52,681 bases of DNA from Anaerolineae bacterium (lineage in GTDB: Bacteria; Chloroflexota; Anaerolineae; Anaerolineales; UBA11579): positions 1 to 52,681 of the forward strand of contig SCUK01000033.1 in assembly GCA_004297445.1 (NCBI GenBank), in the 5' to 3' direction. A model generated the notes under the pieces. That model was not told where the DNA came from. It saw only the letters and a list, made by a program, of their open reading frames with translations, and searched no databases. The translations under genes and the position numbers were made by a program. Below are positions 1-7,805 of this stretch, in pieces. Numbering within the stretch: position 1 is the stretch's first letter; every line of letters starts with the position of its first letter.

Positions 1-118
1 GCTGATTTCAAGTTCAACCCTGACCTGAACCAAACCCTGCAAGTGTGTAATCCCCACTTCAACGCGCCCACAGAAATTCACCCACCAAATTTGGGACAGC
101 AACGTTTTGTTGCAGGGC

Positions 119-163
119 TTGCGCCGGCAGGATTCCGTGCTAGAATATAGTACAAACGTTCTA
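119..163 (+). promoter_or_regulatory. Promoter with LexA-like dyad
   Basis: A sigma-A-type promoter can be read before the first gene: weak -35 TTGCGC (119-124), 16-bp spacer, -10 TAGAAT (141-146). The -10 is followed directly by the dyad TAGtAC-AAAC-GTTCTA (148-163). Its layout is that of the Gram-positive LexA/Cheo box, GAAC-N4-GTTC, with one mismatch in the left half (GTAC). The position over the -10/+1 region fits repression. The regulator is inferred only; lexA is not in the window. Confidence 0.4.
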
Positions 164-182
164 ATAACGGACGGAGTCTACA

Positions 183-1037
183 ATGACCTACGCCATTCCC
201 CTATCCACCGGCCACACAGAGCCTCGCAGACCGCTGCGACACGCTCCTGCACCTTCTCCGCAGGTGCTACTGGAAGAGTCCTTGCGCGAATTCCTGCCAT
301 TGCCGCCGTTCCAGATGCTTCTCGGACTGTGCGAAGATGGCCTGCCGCTGCTTTTTGACCTGGGCGAGGCGGACACCGGTTCCCTGCTCTTCATCGCCGA
401 CTCTCCTGCCGCGCTGGGAATTCACCTGAAGAGCGCCCTGGCATCCATCTGCCTCACCAATTCCCCGGCGGACCTGAACTTGTACGTCCTCTCCTCGCGC
501 CCGCTGCATTATTCCATCCTGGAGCGTGAACCTCACACCCGAGTCAACTTCCATTTGCAGTCGCCGGAAGCGGCCATTCTATTGGAAGAGCTCGCCAATC
601 TCGCAGAAACACGATCCAGCGGAGAAACGGAAGGCCCGGTGCAGGTGCTGGCAGTGGATGGCCTGGCAGACCTGTTGAGCGGGTTGGATACAGACCACAA
701 TGCTCTGTTTGACTGGCTGGTGGACTCTGGCCCGCCCGTTGGTATTTGGGTGCTTGCCGCTCAACCGTCTTCAGGCCTAAATCGGCTGGGCACAACTCTT
801 GCGGCGTTTCCCACCCTTATCGCCGGGAACGTGAGCGACTCCTCCGCAATCGAAGCGCTGGCGCTGCCGGCATCCGTACGCGGGTTGAACTCCGGCTACC
901 AGTCCCTGGTCGTGTCCAGCAGCGAAATAATTCAAGTCGCCATCGCTCACAGTGAACGAAACGACGCGGCCATTCTCTCCGGCGAGACGGCAACCTGGTC
1001 ACCCAGCCAGGCATTGCTCGATTCGTTCCCGTTTTGA
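183..1037 (+). CDS. Degenerate FtsK/RecA-fold protein
   Basis: 284 residues, with SD GGAG six bases before the ATG. The layout follows the motor domain of FtsK/SpoIIIE proteins: an entry strand like LxGLxEDGxPLxxDL (residues 46-60), a strand and helix where the P-loop should be (67-86), a Walker-B-like strand ending in VDG (153-160), and a GIWVLAAQP segment (187-195) matching the FtsK GIHLxLATQRP strand. The GxxGxGKT P-loop is absent, replaced by ADSPAALG, and the Walker B Glu is Gly, so ATP hydrolysis is unlikely. It has no membrane segment or gamma domain and is far shorter than FtsK. A small gene follows 13 bases downstream. The putative LexA-like promoter suggests a damage-response role, which is inference. 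A SulA/ImuA-type RecA-fold relative is an alternative. Confidence 0.6.
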   Translation: MTYAIPLSTGHTEPRRPLRHAPAPSPQVLLEESLREFLPLPPFQMLLGLCEDGLPLLFDLGEADTGSLLFIADSPAALGIHLKSALASICLTNSPADLNLYVLSSRPLHYSILEREPHTRVNFHLQSPEAAILLEELANLAETRSSGETEGPVQVLAVDGLADLLSGLDTDHNALFDWLVDSGPPVGIWVLAAQPSSGLNRLGTTLAAFPTLIAGNVSDSSAIEALALPASVRGLNSGYQSLVVSSSEIIQVAIAHSERNDAAILSGETATWSPSQALLDSFPF

Positions 1038-1050
1038 TTGGAGGCTTTTC

Positions 1051-1284
1051 ATGGATACCGGAATGTTGTGGTTTGATAACGACCCCAAAGTCGAGCTCGA
1101 CGCCAAAATTACGCGGGCGGCCGATTACTATCGCAAGAAATTTGGCCAGGCGCCCAACCTGTGCCTGGTGAATCCGGCGATGCTCCCGAAAGAAAAGCAG
1201 GGGAAAGGCAAGATAGAAATCCGCCCCAGCGCCATCATCCTGCCCAATCACATGTGGATTGGCGTGGACAAGAAGGAAATTTAG
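1051..1284 (+). CDS. Small conserved-looking protein, unknown function
   Basis: 77 residues. The start is the ATG preceded by TTGGAGG; a longer frame reading in from 952 overlaps the upstream gene and lacks a ribosome-binding site. The protein is soluble and rich in Lys, Asp and aromatic residues (MLWFDNDPK, AADYYRKKFG, NLCLVNPAML), with no signal peptide, membrane helix or metal motif. Thirteen bases separate it from the FtsK-like gene, so the two should form one transcript. I do not recognise a family with a known function. It could be a small nucleic-acid-binding or adaptor protein, but nothing in the sequence proves this. Confidence 0.65.
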   Translation: MDTGMLWFDNDPKVELDAKITRAADYYRKKFGQAPNLCLVNPAMLPKEKQGKGKIEIRPSAIILPNHMWIGVDKKEI

Positions 1285-1298
1285 TCCGCCCTGTTTTT

Positions 1299-2390
1299 TC
1301 AGTCGCCTGCGGCCAGCATCACATCCACAAGTTCCTGCATATACAGTTCGGCTATTCCGGCGCTGTAAATGATGAGTACATTCTCGTCGTTGGTTTCTTC
1401 TGCGGCGCGGCTGTAATTGTACGAGCCGGTGACAACCACGCTGCCATCAATGATAAACACTTTGTGATGCATGTCGCCGGGGATGCCGTCCAGCCGCACA
1501 TCAATTCCTGCATCGCGCAACGACTCATATTCGCTGCCTGAGTTATCGACCTGGGTGGTTTCCATCACGCCGGCCACCTCCACGCCGCGCTGCTGCGCCA
1601 GCAACAGGGCCGCGCCAATCGCGTTGCTGGTGAAGGAAAACGTCATGAAGTACACACTTTCTTCCGCATTGTTAATCAGGTCCACGATGTGCTGTTCCAC
1701 GCCGTCGTCCGGCGAGAAGTAGTTTTCCACCAACACTCCATCCAGCGTGACGGTCGGGTTGGGCGTATCGCCACGCGCCGAGGCATCGCCAAACAGGTCG
1801 TCGGTGAACATTTCCTCAAACTCGTGGGTGTAATTCTCGGCAAGGCGGGTGGAGTCAATGCGTAGCAGGTTGTTGTTGCCGTGGTACGCGCTGCCCAGGG
1901 TGAAATTCATCGAACCAGTCCACACCTGGAAGCCATCAATTACCACGAACTTGTGATGCATGAGTCCCTCGCGCCGGTCACCCAGGATGGGGATACCGGC
2001 ATCCGCCAGTTCATTGAACTCAGCGCGGTCGCGGTTGTCGCTTTCGGTCGCCATGCGCACCTGCACCCCGCGCCGGTGCGCGTCCAGCAGCGCATCGCGG
2101 ATGCTCCACAAGTTGAGGTCATAAATCGCCACGTCCACCGTCAGACGGGCGGCATCAATCGCCGCCGCCAGATCGGCATCCGGCCCGCCGCGGTTGCCGG
2201 ATGCGTTGGGGTCAGAGAAGTACACCGTAATTGGAGCTGCGCTATCGGTGGATGCCGGCGCGCCGGTCTGGGCGGTGGCATCGGGGGGCAATGGCACTGT
2301 ACCGGTGGTCTCGGCAGGCAGGTCGCCGCCGCATGCCGAAAGTAGCAGCGCAAGCAGCAGGACGAGATGAAGGGGGCGGGCGGCGCGCAT
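1299..2390 (-). CDS. Phospholipase D-like lipoprotein (two HKD motifs)
   Basis: 363 residues. The N-terminus is a lipoprotein signal with lipobox LLSAC (Cys20), then a T/A/P-rich linker. Two PLD-superfamily domains follow, with complete HxKxxxxD motifs: H145-K147-D152 followed by GSMNF, and H308-K310-D315 followed by GSYNYS. Both catalytic halves are intact, so phosphodiesterase activity (phospholipase, nuclease or phosphatidyl transfer) is plausible on the outer face of the membrane. Substrate cannot be read from sequence. Its ATG overlaps the TGA of the upstream oxidoreductase by one base (TGATG), indicating translational coupling. Confidence 0.85.
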   Translation of the reverse strand: MRAARPLHLVLLLALLLSACGGDLPAETTGTVPLPPDATAQTGAPASTDSAAPITVYFSDPNASGNRGGPDADLAAAIDAARLTVDVAIYDLNLWSIRDALLDAHRRGVQVRMATESDNRDRAEFNELADAGIPILGDRREGLMHHKFVVIDGFQVWTGSMNFTLGSAYHGNNNLLRIDSTRLAENYTHEFEEMFTDDLFGDASARGDTPNPTVTLDGVLVENYFSPDDGVEQHIVDLINNAEESVYFMTFSFTSNAIGAALLLAQQRGVEVAGVMETTQVDNSGSEYESLRDAGIDVRLDGIPGDMHHKVFIIDGSVVVTGSYNYSRAAEETNDENVLIIYSAGIAELYMQELVDVMLAAGD

Positions 2391-3664
2391 CAGGTCAGCG
2401 CGTCCACAAGGCGATAATACTGCGCCACAATCGGCAGGAATAACTTATCCCAGCGGGTAAAGAAGAAGCGCGGGTGGGGGATTTCCTGAAACAGGCTGCC
2501 GGATTGCTGGCCGGTGAGGATGCGGCCCATCTCGTAGCCTAGAAACGAAGCGATGGAGACGCCATGCCCGCCATAGCCGTAGGCGAACCACATGCCGTTT
2601 TCGCGGCCGATGTGCGGCATCAGGTCGTAGGTCACGCCCAGTTTACCGGTCCACGAATGGGTGAGTGACACGCCTTCCAGTTGCGGGTACACGGTCAACA
2701 TGCGCTGGTGCAGGCGGCGCGCGCTCTCTTCAAGGTCCAGGCTGGTGCTTAAATTGTTGCGCCCGCCGAACACCATGCGGCCATCCGGACTCAACCGGAA
2801 GTAATTCAAGTATTGCTTGCTATCGTAGAACATGCGCCCGTTGGGGCTGAGTTCTTTCTGCAGCGCTTCCGGCAGCGGCTCGGTGCTGATGATGTACGAG
2901 CCGATGGGCATGATGCCGCTGCGGGCTTTGGGGGCCACATCCGGCGTGGTGTAGCCGTTGGTGGCCAGCAGCACCTCGCGGGCGCGGGTCTCGCCGCGGG
3001 GCGTGGTGAGGCGGAAAGCGCCGTCCTCGCGCCGGATGCGGGTGACTCCGGCGTTCTCCACCAGAGACACCCCGCGTTTGGCGACGGCGCGCGCCAGCCC
3101 AAAGACGTAGCGCGCCGGGTCCAGCCCGCCGGTGGTCTCGGCGGTCTTGCCGCCGTAATATTCCTGCGTGCCGATCTCGTTCTTGAGGTCGGCCCTGCTC
3201 ACAAGGGTATAGCCGGTGTAGCCGTACTTGTTTTTCAGATAGTCCACATGCTTGCGGAAATGGTCAAAGTGGGCGGGCTTGTAAGCCAGCGAGAGGTGGC
3301 CGCGCCGCGCCCAGCCGCAGTCAATCCCCTCGTCGCGAATCACGCGGTCCACAAGGTCAATCGAGTCCAGCGACCACTGCCAGAACTGGCGCGCCTTGTC
3401 CAGCCCGTAGCGCTTCTCGATGATTTCCGGCGACGCTTTGAGGCCGGAGGTGAGCATGCCGCCGTTGCGGCTGCTGGCGCCGAAGCCGATGTGCTCGCGT
3501 TCCAGCACCGCCACCTTCGCGCCCGCATCCGCCACTACGCGGGCGGCGTGCAGGCCGGTGTAGCCGCTGCCGATGATGGCGACATCCACCTCCTCCGGCT
3601 GGTCGTGGGCAGGCAGGTCGGCGGGGCGGGGGGTGAGGTCGGTCCAGAGGGGGGTGAGCTTCAT
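2390..3664 (-). CDS. FAD-dependent oxidoreductase (DAO/PuuB-like)
   Basis: 424 residues. Dinucleotide-binding motif GSGYTG (residues 32-37), with the second conserved segment GFGASSRNGGM typical of the D-amino-acid oxidase/glycine oxidase/gamma-glutamylputrescine oxidase superfamily. The C-terminal FAD-contacting segment reads YGYGGHGVSIA. Such enzymes oxidise amines or amino acids with FAD and release H2O2 or pass electrons onward; the closest flavour is PuuB-like, but the substrate is not determinable here. It is the first gene of a two-gene unit with the PLD lipoprotein and lies 114 bases after the zinc-ribbon genes, across a hairpin. Confidence 0.85.
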   Translation of the reverse strand: MKLTPLWTDLTPRPADLPAHDQPEEVDVAIIGSGYTGLHAARVVADAGAKVAVLEREHIGFGASSRNGGMLTSGLKASPEIIEKRYGLDKARQFWQWSLDSIDLVDRVIRDEGIDCGWARRGHLSLAYKPAHFDHFRKHVDYLKNKYGYTGYTLVSRADLKNEIGTQEYYGGKTAETTGGLDPARYVFGLARAVAKRGVSLVENAGVTRIRREDGAFRLTTPRGETRAREVLLATNGYTTPDVAPKARSGIMPIGSYIISTEPLPEALQKELSPNGRMFYDSKQYLNYFRLSPDGRMVFGGRNNLSTSLDLEESARRLHQRMLTVYPQLEGVSLTHSWTGKLGVTYDLMPHIGRENGMWFAYGYGGHGVSIASFLGYEMGRILTGQQSGSLFQEIPHPRFFFTRWDKLFLPIVAQYYRLVDALT

Positions 3665-3686
3665 GGGTATCTCGAGTCTGGATGGC

Positions 3687-3714
3687 GCAGGGGTGACGTG
3701 CAGATCGCCCCTGC
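3687..3714 (-). terminator. Hairpin between zinc-ribbon genes and oxidoreductase
   Basis: GCAGGGG (3687-3693) pairs with CCCCTGC (3708-3714) around a 14-base loop. No U-tract follows on the minus strand, so a true intrinsic terminator is doubtful. It may be an RNA-processing or attenuation hairpin in the leader of the oxidoreductase. Confidence 0.3.
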
Positions 3715-3778
3715 ATGATGGCGGTTAAGAATCAAATCGAATAAGGTCAAATAGCTCGCCCACAATAGGGGCGAACCA

Positions 3779-4318
3779 TCACGGCAAAATCCACAATTCC
3801 GGCTCGCTCAAATCCAGCGTGAAATTCACTTTCTTCACCTGGTCCTTGCGCAGGGCCTCCACCCCCACCACCACGTACTCGGCCACCGGCATCATATCGC
3901 CGGGCAGCATGGTCACCGGATGAAAGGGCACGGCCGGGCCGGGTTTCAGGTCCGGCTGGTCGTTGAGGAATGTAATCGCCATGTTCACCAGTTCATCCAC
4001 ATCGCAGGCATAGGCGGGGATGAAGAAGCGCCGCCCGGCGGCCCAATACTTGAATGACTCATCGTCCTTGCCGAACATGTTACGCGATTCGCGGTTGAGA
4101 GTCACTTTGCCCTGCGCTACCCAGAACGGGCGGCCCGGCTGGCCGGCGGGGATGCCTTCGCCATAATGAAACGCCAGCCGTGCCAGCGTCTTCTCTTCGT
4201 CCAGCAGCAGGCCGGTCTTGCAGGTGGCGCACGTCCAGGCCACCTCGTCCAGCCCGGCGGGGATGGAGGTGCTGCACTGTGGGCATTTCAGCGCCAGCAG
4301 GCGGATGGACTCGCTCAT
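3779..4318 (-). CDS. Zinc-ribbon protein, unknown function (third of trio)
   Basis: 179 residues. The N-terminal zinc ribbon has C12-x2-C15 and C30-x2-C33. The remaining part is soluble-looking, without a membrane helix, unlike its two neighbours. The start ATG overlaps the stop of the upstream gene by four bases (ATGA). It shares the layout of a short N-terminal CxxC/CxxC knuckle with the next two genes, so the three probably act as one assembly, perhaps at the membrane. No enzymatic motif was found. Confidence 0.7.
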   Translation of the reverse strand: MSESIRLLALKCPQCSTSIPAGLDEVAWTCATCKTGLLLDEEKTLARLAFHYGEGIPAGQPGRPFWVAQGKVTLNRESRNMFGKDDESFKYWAAGRRFFIPAYACDVDELVNMAITFLNDQPDLKPGPAVPFHPVTMLPGDMMPVAEYVVVGVEALRKDQVKKVNFTLDLSEPELWILP

Positions 4319-5352
4319 GTCGTTTCCTCCAGCGCGCGCCGCACGCCACCCTCGCGGATTTCCCTGCGCCGGCGGCTCGTCACTTTGTCGCCGCGGCGGT
4401 ATTCGTAGTGTTCGCCATAACGGAAGGCGCGGTAGCCCACCCCCATCAGGCCAAAGCCGCCAATCACCGCCACCCCGCCCAGCAGCAGCATCCCCATCGC
4501 ATCATCATCCGAAGAAGTGAAGGCTATATAGGCGGCCAATGAACCGCCATCCACCGCCAGCAGTGAACCCAGCGCCATGCCGGCCACCAGCGCGCCGGCG
4601 CGGAACAAAGTGCTGCCGGGCGCTTTGCCGTACAGCACCTGGCCATCCACCGCATCCACCACCGCCTGGAACACGCGGCCGCGGTACACATAGCGCACCA
4701 CCCACAGCGGGTAGTACACCAGCCCGAAGCGCTCGCGGGTGATGCGGGTGAAAATCTGCGAGGTGCGGTCGAGGTCAGCCAGTTTCTTGACGCGCTGGTC
4801 AAAGTCTTTGGCCGCCAGGGCGCGGGCGTCACCCGCCACGCCCACCGGCTCAAACACCATGCCTTCGCTGTGCAGGGCGTCCCAATCCACGGGGTCGAGT
4901 GTGCGGCCCACCAGCGAAATCTTCTCGACGCCGAATTCACCCACATCCAGCGCCGCGCCGTTCCAATCCATTTCCTGGGCGATTTTGATTTCGCGCGGCT
5001 CGTAGCGGGTGTTCTTGCCAGAGCCGACCTTCTCCTCGCCGAACGCCCAGCCCAGCACCCGCGCCCACGAGGCCCAGAAAGGCAGGTAGGCCAGGAAGGT
5101 CTCCTGCACCACCGCCACGCGGGAGGCGTTGCGCGCCACCTGCATCTTGCCGCCCAGAAATCCGCGCATGGCTTTCTCGGCGTCCGTGCCGGTGATTTTG
5201 CGCGCCACCTGGTAACGCCGCAGGCCGCGCTCGCCCTTCACCAGCGAGCGCAAATTGCAGAACGGGCAGATGACGAGAGTCTGTCCTTCGGGGATGGGCA
5301 CCATGCCGGCGCAGTTGGGGCAGGCGATGCCCTGGGTGGCGGTGTCGCTCAT
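4315..5352 (-). CDS. Zinc-ribbon membrane protein, unknown function (second of trio)
   Basis: 345 residues. N-terminal zinc ribbon CPNC...CPFC (C11, C14, C29, C32), then a cytosolic domain containing FLAYLPFWASW, equivalent to FRYFPLWHFKQ in the upstream protein. Near residues 235-300 lie two hydrophobic helices, followed by a basic C-terminus with RRR and ending REGGVRRALEETT. A segment like YPLWVVRYVYRGRVFQAVVDA recurs in the first gene of the trio, which suggests the two are paralogous. Four-base overlap downstream and a three-base gap upstream indicate a tight operon. Function unknown. Confidence 0.7.
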   Translation of the reverse strand: MSDTATQGIACPNCAGMVPIPEGQTLVICPFCNLRSLVKGERGLRRYQVARKITGTDAEKAMRGFLGGKMQVARNASRVAVVQETFLAYLPFWASWARVLGWAFGEEKVGSGKNTRYEPREIKIAQEMDWNGAALDVGEFGVEKISLVGRTLDPVDWDALHSEGMVFEPVGVAGDARALAAKDFDQRVKKLADLDRTSQIFTRITRERFGLVYYPLWVVRYVYRGRVFQAVVDAVDGQVLYGKAPGSTLFRAGALVAGMALGSLLAVDGGSLAAYIAFTSSDDDAMGMLLLGGVAVIGGFGLMGVGYRAFRYGEHYEYRRGDKVTSRRRREIREGGVRRALEETT

Positions 5353-5355
5353 GTG

Positions 5356-6162
5356 TCAGACCTTTTGTGAAACGTAAGCCGCCAGCGCCATGATTGCCAG
5401 CGCCGCCGGAATACCCAGACCGGTGCAGATACCGAAACCAATGCCGGTGCCGCCATCGCCAAAGAAGCCGCCCAGGATGGGGAAGGTGGCGAGACCCAGG
5501 AACACGATGGCCGCCAGCCCGCCCACGAACTGGTAGGGAGTCTCGGCCTTCTCGGGGTAGATGTTGGCCATCACCTTGCCGCTGGCGGCATCCACCATCG
5601 CGGCGTAGCCCTGGCCTTCATAGGAATACTTGAAGCGGTACAGCGGCACATGCACCACCGCGCTCTCCACGATGGTTTCCTTGTGCGCCGGGCTGTGTTC
5701 CGCCCACTCCAGCGCGGCTTCCAGCGGCACGGTGGGCGGCTCGGCGTCGTTGTCCAGCCGGTCTTCATACTTGCGCAGGTCGCCGGGCGGCAGTTGCATC
5801 TGCGCCACTTCCGTAATCGAGGTGGCCGCCGCGGGGTACAGCACAATACGTTCCTTGCCGCCGGCATCTTTTTGCTTGAAGTGCCACAGCGGGAAATAGC
5901 GGAAGGTGACCTTGTCCAGCGTCGCTTTCTTATCCAGGTCTTTCACCGTGTCATTGCCGGACATCCAGCGCGCCAGCGCGCCGCGCGCTTTGGCTTCGTC
6001 CAGCGTGGGCGCCACGTACCAGTGAAAGACGACTTTGGATTTATCTAGGTAGACGGTGGAACCGCAGAACGGGCAGGTGAGGAAAAGCTGGCCCTGGTCG
6101 GGCTTCAGGTCGCCGCCGCACTGCGTACATTGGAACCGGGTGGTGGGCTTGGCCTCGCTCAT
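5356..6162 (-). CDS. Zinc-ribbon membrane protein, unknown function (first of trio)
   Basis: 268 residues from the ATG at 6162. That start is preferred because a TATAAT box (minus strand, 6169-6174) lies six bases before it, which fits a leaderless transcript; an upstream in-frame ATG at 6189 lies upstream of that box. The N-terminal zinc ribbon has C12-x2-C15 and C30-x2-C33. A cytosolic domain follows, with VPLYRFKYSYEGQGYAAMVD close to the YVYRGRVFQAVVDA segment of the next gene, then two or three C-terminal hydrophobic helices. This is probably the lead gene of the trio. Function unknown. Confidence 0.7.
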   Translation of the reverse strand: MSEAKPTTRFQCTQCGGDLKPDQGQLFLTCPFCGSTVYLDKSKVVFHWYVAPTLDEAKARGALARWMSGNDTVKDLDKKATLDKVTFRYFPLWHFKQKDAGGKERIVLYPAAATSITEVAQMQLPPGDLRKYEDRLDNDAEPPTVPLEAALEWAEHSPAHKETIVESAVVHVPLYRFKYSYEGQGYAAMVDAASGKVMANIYPEKAETPYQFVGGLAAIVFLGLATFPILGGFFGDGGTGIGFGICTGLGIPAALAIMALAAYVSQKV

Positions 6163-6168
6163 GGGGCT

Positions 6169-6176
6169 ATTATAAT
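6169..6176. promoter_or_regulatory. Palindromic shared -10 for divergent genes
   Basis: ATTATAAT reads as TATAAT on both strands. On the minus strand it ends six bases before the zinc-ribbon ATG. On the plus strand it precedes the phosphoribosyltransferase by a 24-base leader containing the SD AAAGGAG. One 8-bp element could therefore set the start point of both divergent transcripts. Confidence 0.5.
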
Positions 6177-6200
6177 TCGGTTGCCACAAAGGAGAAGACG

Positions 6201-6755
6201 ATGAGCGCGACGCGCAAAACGCACACGATAGAAATTGCCGGAGTCACCCGCCACCTGCCGCTGTTCGAGGTCGCGCCCGGCGTCACCATCGCCATCCTCA
6301 ACATCCTGGGCGATGTCGAACTGGTGCAGGCCGCCGCCAAGGCGCTGGCTGCCCGCCTGCCCGCCGATGCCTACGATGTGCTGGTGACGGCGGAGGCCAA
6401 GAGCATCCCGCTGGCGCACGCGCTGGCCGTCGCCGCCAACAAGCCCTACGTGGTACTGCGCAAGGTCTATAAGCCGTACATGGGCGCGGCCATTTCCGCC
6501 GAAACCGTCAGCATCACAACAGGCAAACCGCAATCCCTGTACCTGGATGAAAAAGACCATGCCCTGCTCAAAAGCAAACGCGTGACATTGCTGGACGATG
6601 TGGTCAGCACTGGCTCCACCCAGAAGGGCATGCGCGCCGTGATGGAAAAGTCCGGCGCGACCGTCGTTCTGGAAGCCGCCATCCTGACGGAAGGCGACCC
6701 CGAGCAATGGACAGGCATGGTTGCCCTCGGGCACCTACCGGTGTGGTTAAGTTAG
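6201..6755 (+). CDS. Adenine phosphoribosyltransferase-like protein
   Basis: 184 residues, type I phosphoribosyltransferase fold. The PRPP-binding signature is LLDDVVSTGST (residues 130-140), and the central LVTAEAKSIPLAHALA segment resembles the APRT pyrophosphate-loop region. Length agrees with apt (about 170-185). It would catalyse purine base plus PRPP to nucleotide in salvage, although the variant N-terminus leaves room for a different base or a regulatory role. SD AAAGGAG is well placed. The next gene, a DHOD-like protein, starts 49 bases on, giving a nucleotide-metabolism pair. Confidence 0.75.
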   Translation: MSATRKTHTIEIAGVTRHLPLFEVAPGVTIAILNILGDVELVQAAAKALAARLPADAYDVLVTAEAKSIPLAHALAVAANKPYVVLRKVYKPYMGAAISAETVSITTGKPQSLYLDEKDHALLKSKRVTLLDDVVSTGSTQKGMRAVMEKSGATVVLEAAILTEGDPEQWTGMVALGHLPVWLS

Positions 6756-6804
6756 TCATCGTGGCGCGCGGCCATCCGACCCTCGTTGCCACGTTGACCT
6801 TTTG

Positions 6805-7563
6805 ATGTCCCATTATTCACTCGATTTCCGCTTGCCGCTGATGAACGCCGCCGGGTTCCTCGGCTTCGCCCCGGAGCCGCGCGGCCGCGTACCGCTGGAA
6901 TCACTGGGCGCGTTCATCACCAACCCCATCAGCCGCGCCCCGCACACCCCGGCGCGCGAGCGCGGCGTGACCCTCTCACCCGGTTCGGCCCTGTTGCACA
7001 GCGGGCTGCCCAACCCCGGCCTTTCCGCCGCCATCCGCAAACACGGATCGCGCTGGGGGCGCGGCCCGTTGCCGGTCATCGTGCATCTGATGACCGGCGC
7101 GCCGCACGAGACCGCCGCCATGGTGCGCCGTCTGGAAGGGTTGGACAACGTGATGGCGGTGGAGCTTGGATTACAGGAAGAAATGGATGAGCGCGCCGCG
7201 GCAGACATAGTGCGCGCCGCGCTGGGCGAACTGCCCATCATCGCCCGCGTGCCGCTGGGGGCGCAGCATCTGGCTGCGGCGGCAATGGATGCCGGAGCCA
7301 GCGCGGTCAGCCTCGGCCCGCCGGGCGGCGCGCCGGACGAAGAAGGCGGGCCGCCGCGCGGGAGGCTCTACGGGCCAGAGGTGTTTCCGGCGGCGCTGGC
7401 AGCGGTGGGCGCGCTGGCCGGGCAGGGTTTGCCCGTGATTGGCGCGGGCGGCGTGTACACGCAAGACCAGTCAGCAGCCATGCTGGATGCCGGCGCGCTG
7501 GCGATTCAGTTGGATATGGTCTTGTGGCGCGGAGATTGGGACTTCAAACGAGGAGTTCAATAG
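6805..7563 (+). CDS. Dihydroorotate dehydrogenase-like TIM-barrel protein
   Basis: 252 residues from ATG 6805; TTG at 6802 is immediately upstream and in frame. It follows the class-1 DHOD barrel: LMNAAGFLG near the start, the phosphate-binding strand VIGAGGVYTQDQSAAML near the C-terminus, and AGASAVSLG in between. The catalytic loop NxSCPN is not present: the corresponding stretch reads VELGLQEEMDE. The FMN/orotate-contacting Lys strand (PVIxKLSP) is IIARVPLG, with Arg. At about 250 residues it is shorter than PyrD (about 300). It may bind FMN yet not oxidise dihydroorotate. A dihydropyrimidine- or tRNA-related role is possible but not supported. Confidence 0.65.
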   Translation: MSHYSLDFRLPLMNAAGFLGFAPEPRGRVPLESLGAFITNPISRAPHTPARERGVTLSPGSALLHSGLPNPGLSAAIRKHGSRWGRGPLPVIVHLMTGAPHETAAMVRRLEGLDNVMAVELGLQEEMDERAAADIVRAALGELPIIARVPLGAQHLAAAAMDAGASAVSLGPPGGAPDEEGGPPRGRLYGPEVFPAALAAVGALAGQGLPVIGAGGVYTQDQSAAMLDAGALAIQLDMVLWRGDWDFKRGVQ

Positions 7564-7805
7564 AGGAATTGCAGGGAAGGCAGATTACTGGTTGCCTTGT
7601 TGCAAGGATGCCGATGTGCTAAGTCTTGCCACCCTAAGCGAAGGGTCGCAAGTCGCGGTTGTTTACCAGTGAGCCGGTCTGGAAGAGGGATGTAGAACGG
7701 GATTCCTCCCTTCGACTACGCTCAGGGCAAGCGCTGCGCTCGGAATGACAAGATTTATGTTTAAGTATGTCCGCGCCCGAGCAATAACAGATTACCAGTT
7801 ACCCC
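7564..7805. other. Intergenic region with probable dispersed repeat
   Basis: 242 bases without a credible gene between convergent genes. Positions 7701-7752 hold a mosaic (CCTTCGACTACGCTCAGG, then GCGCTGCGCTCGGAATGACA) that looks like a multicopy intergenic repeat; its 3' 12 bases recur inverted at 52563-52574. No tRNA, riboswitch or clear terminator was found. Confidence 0.4.

Noticed and set aside
7564-7805. tRNA or riboswitch in the gap
   Set aside because: No cloverleaf or known conserved riboswitch core could be read.
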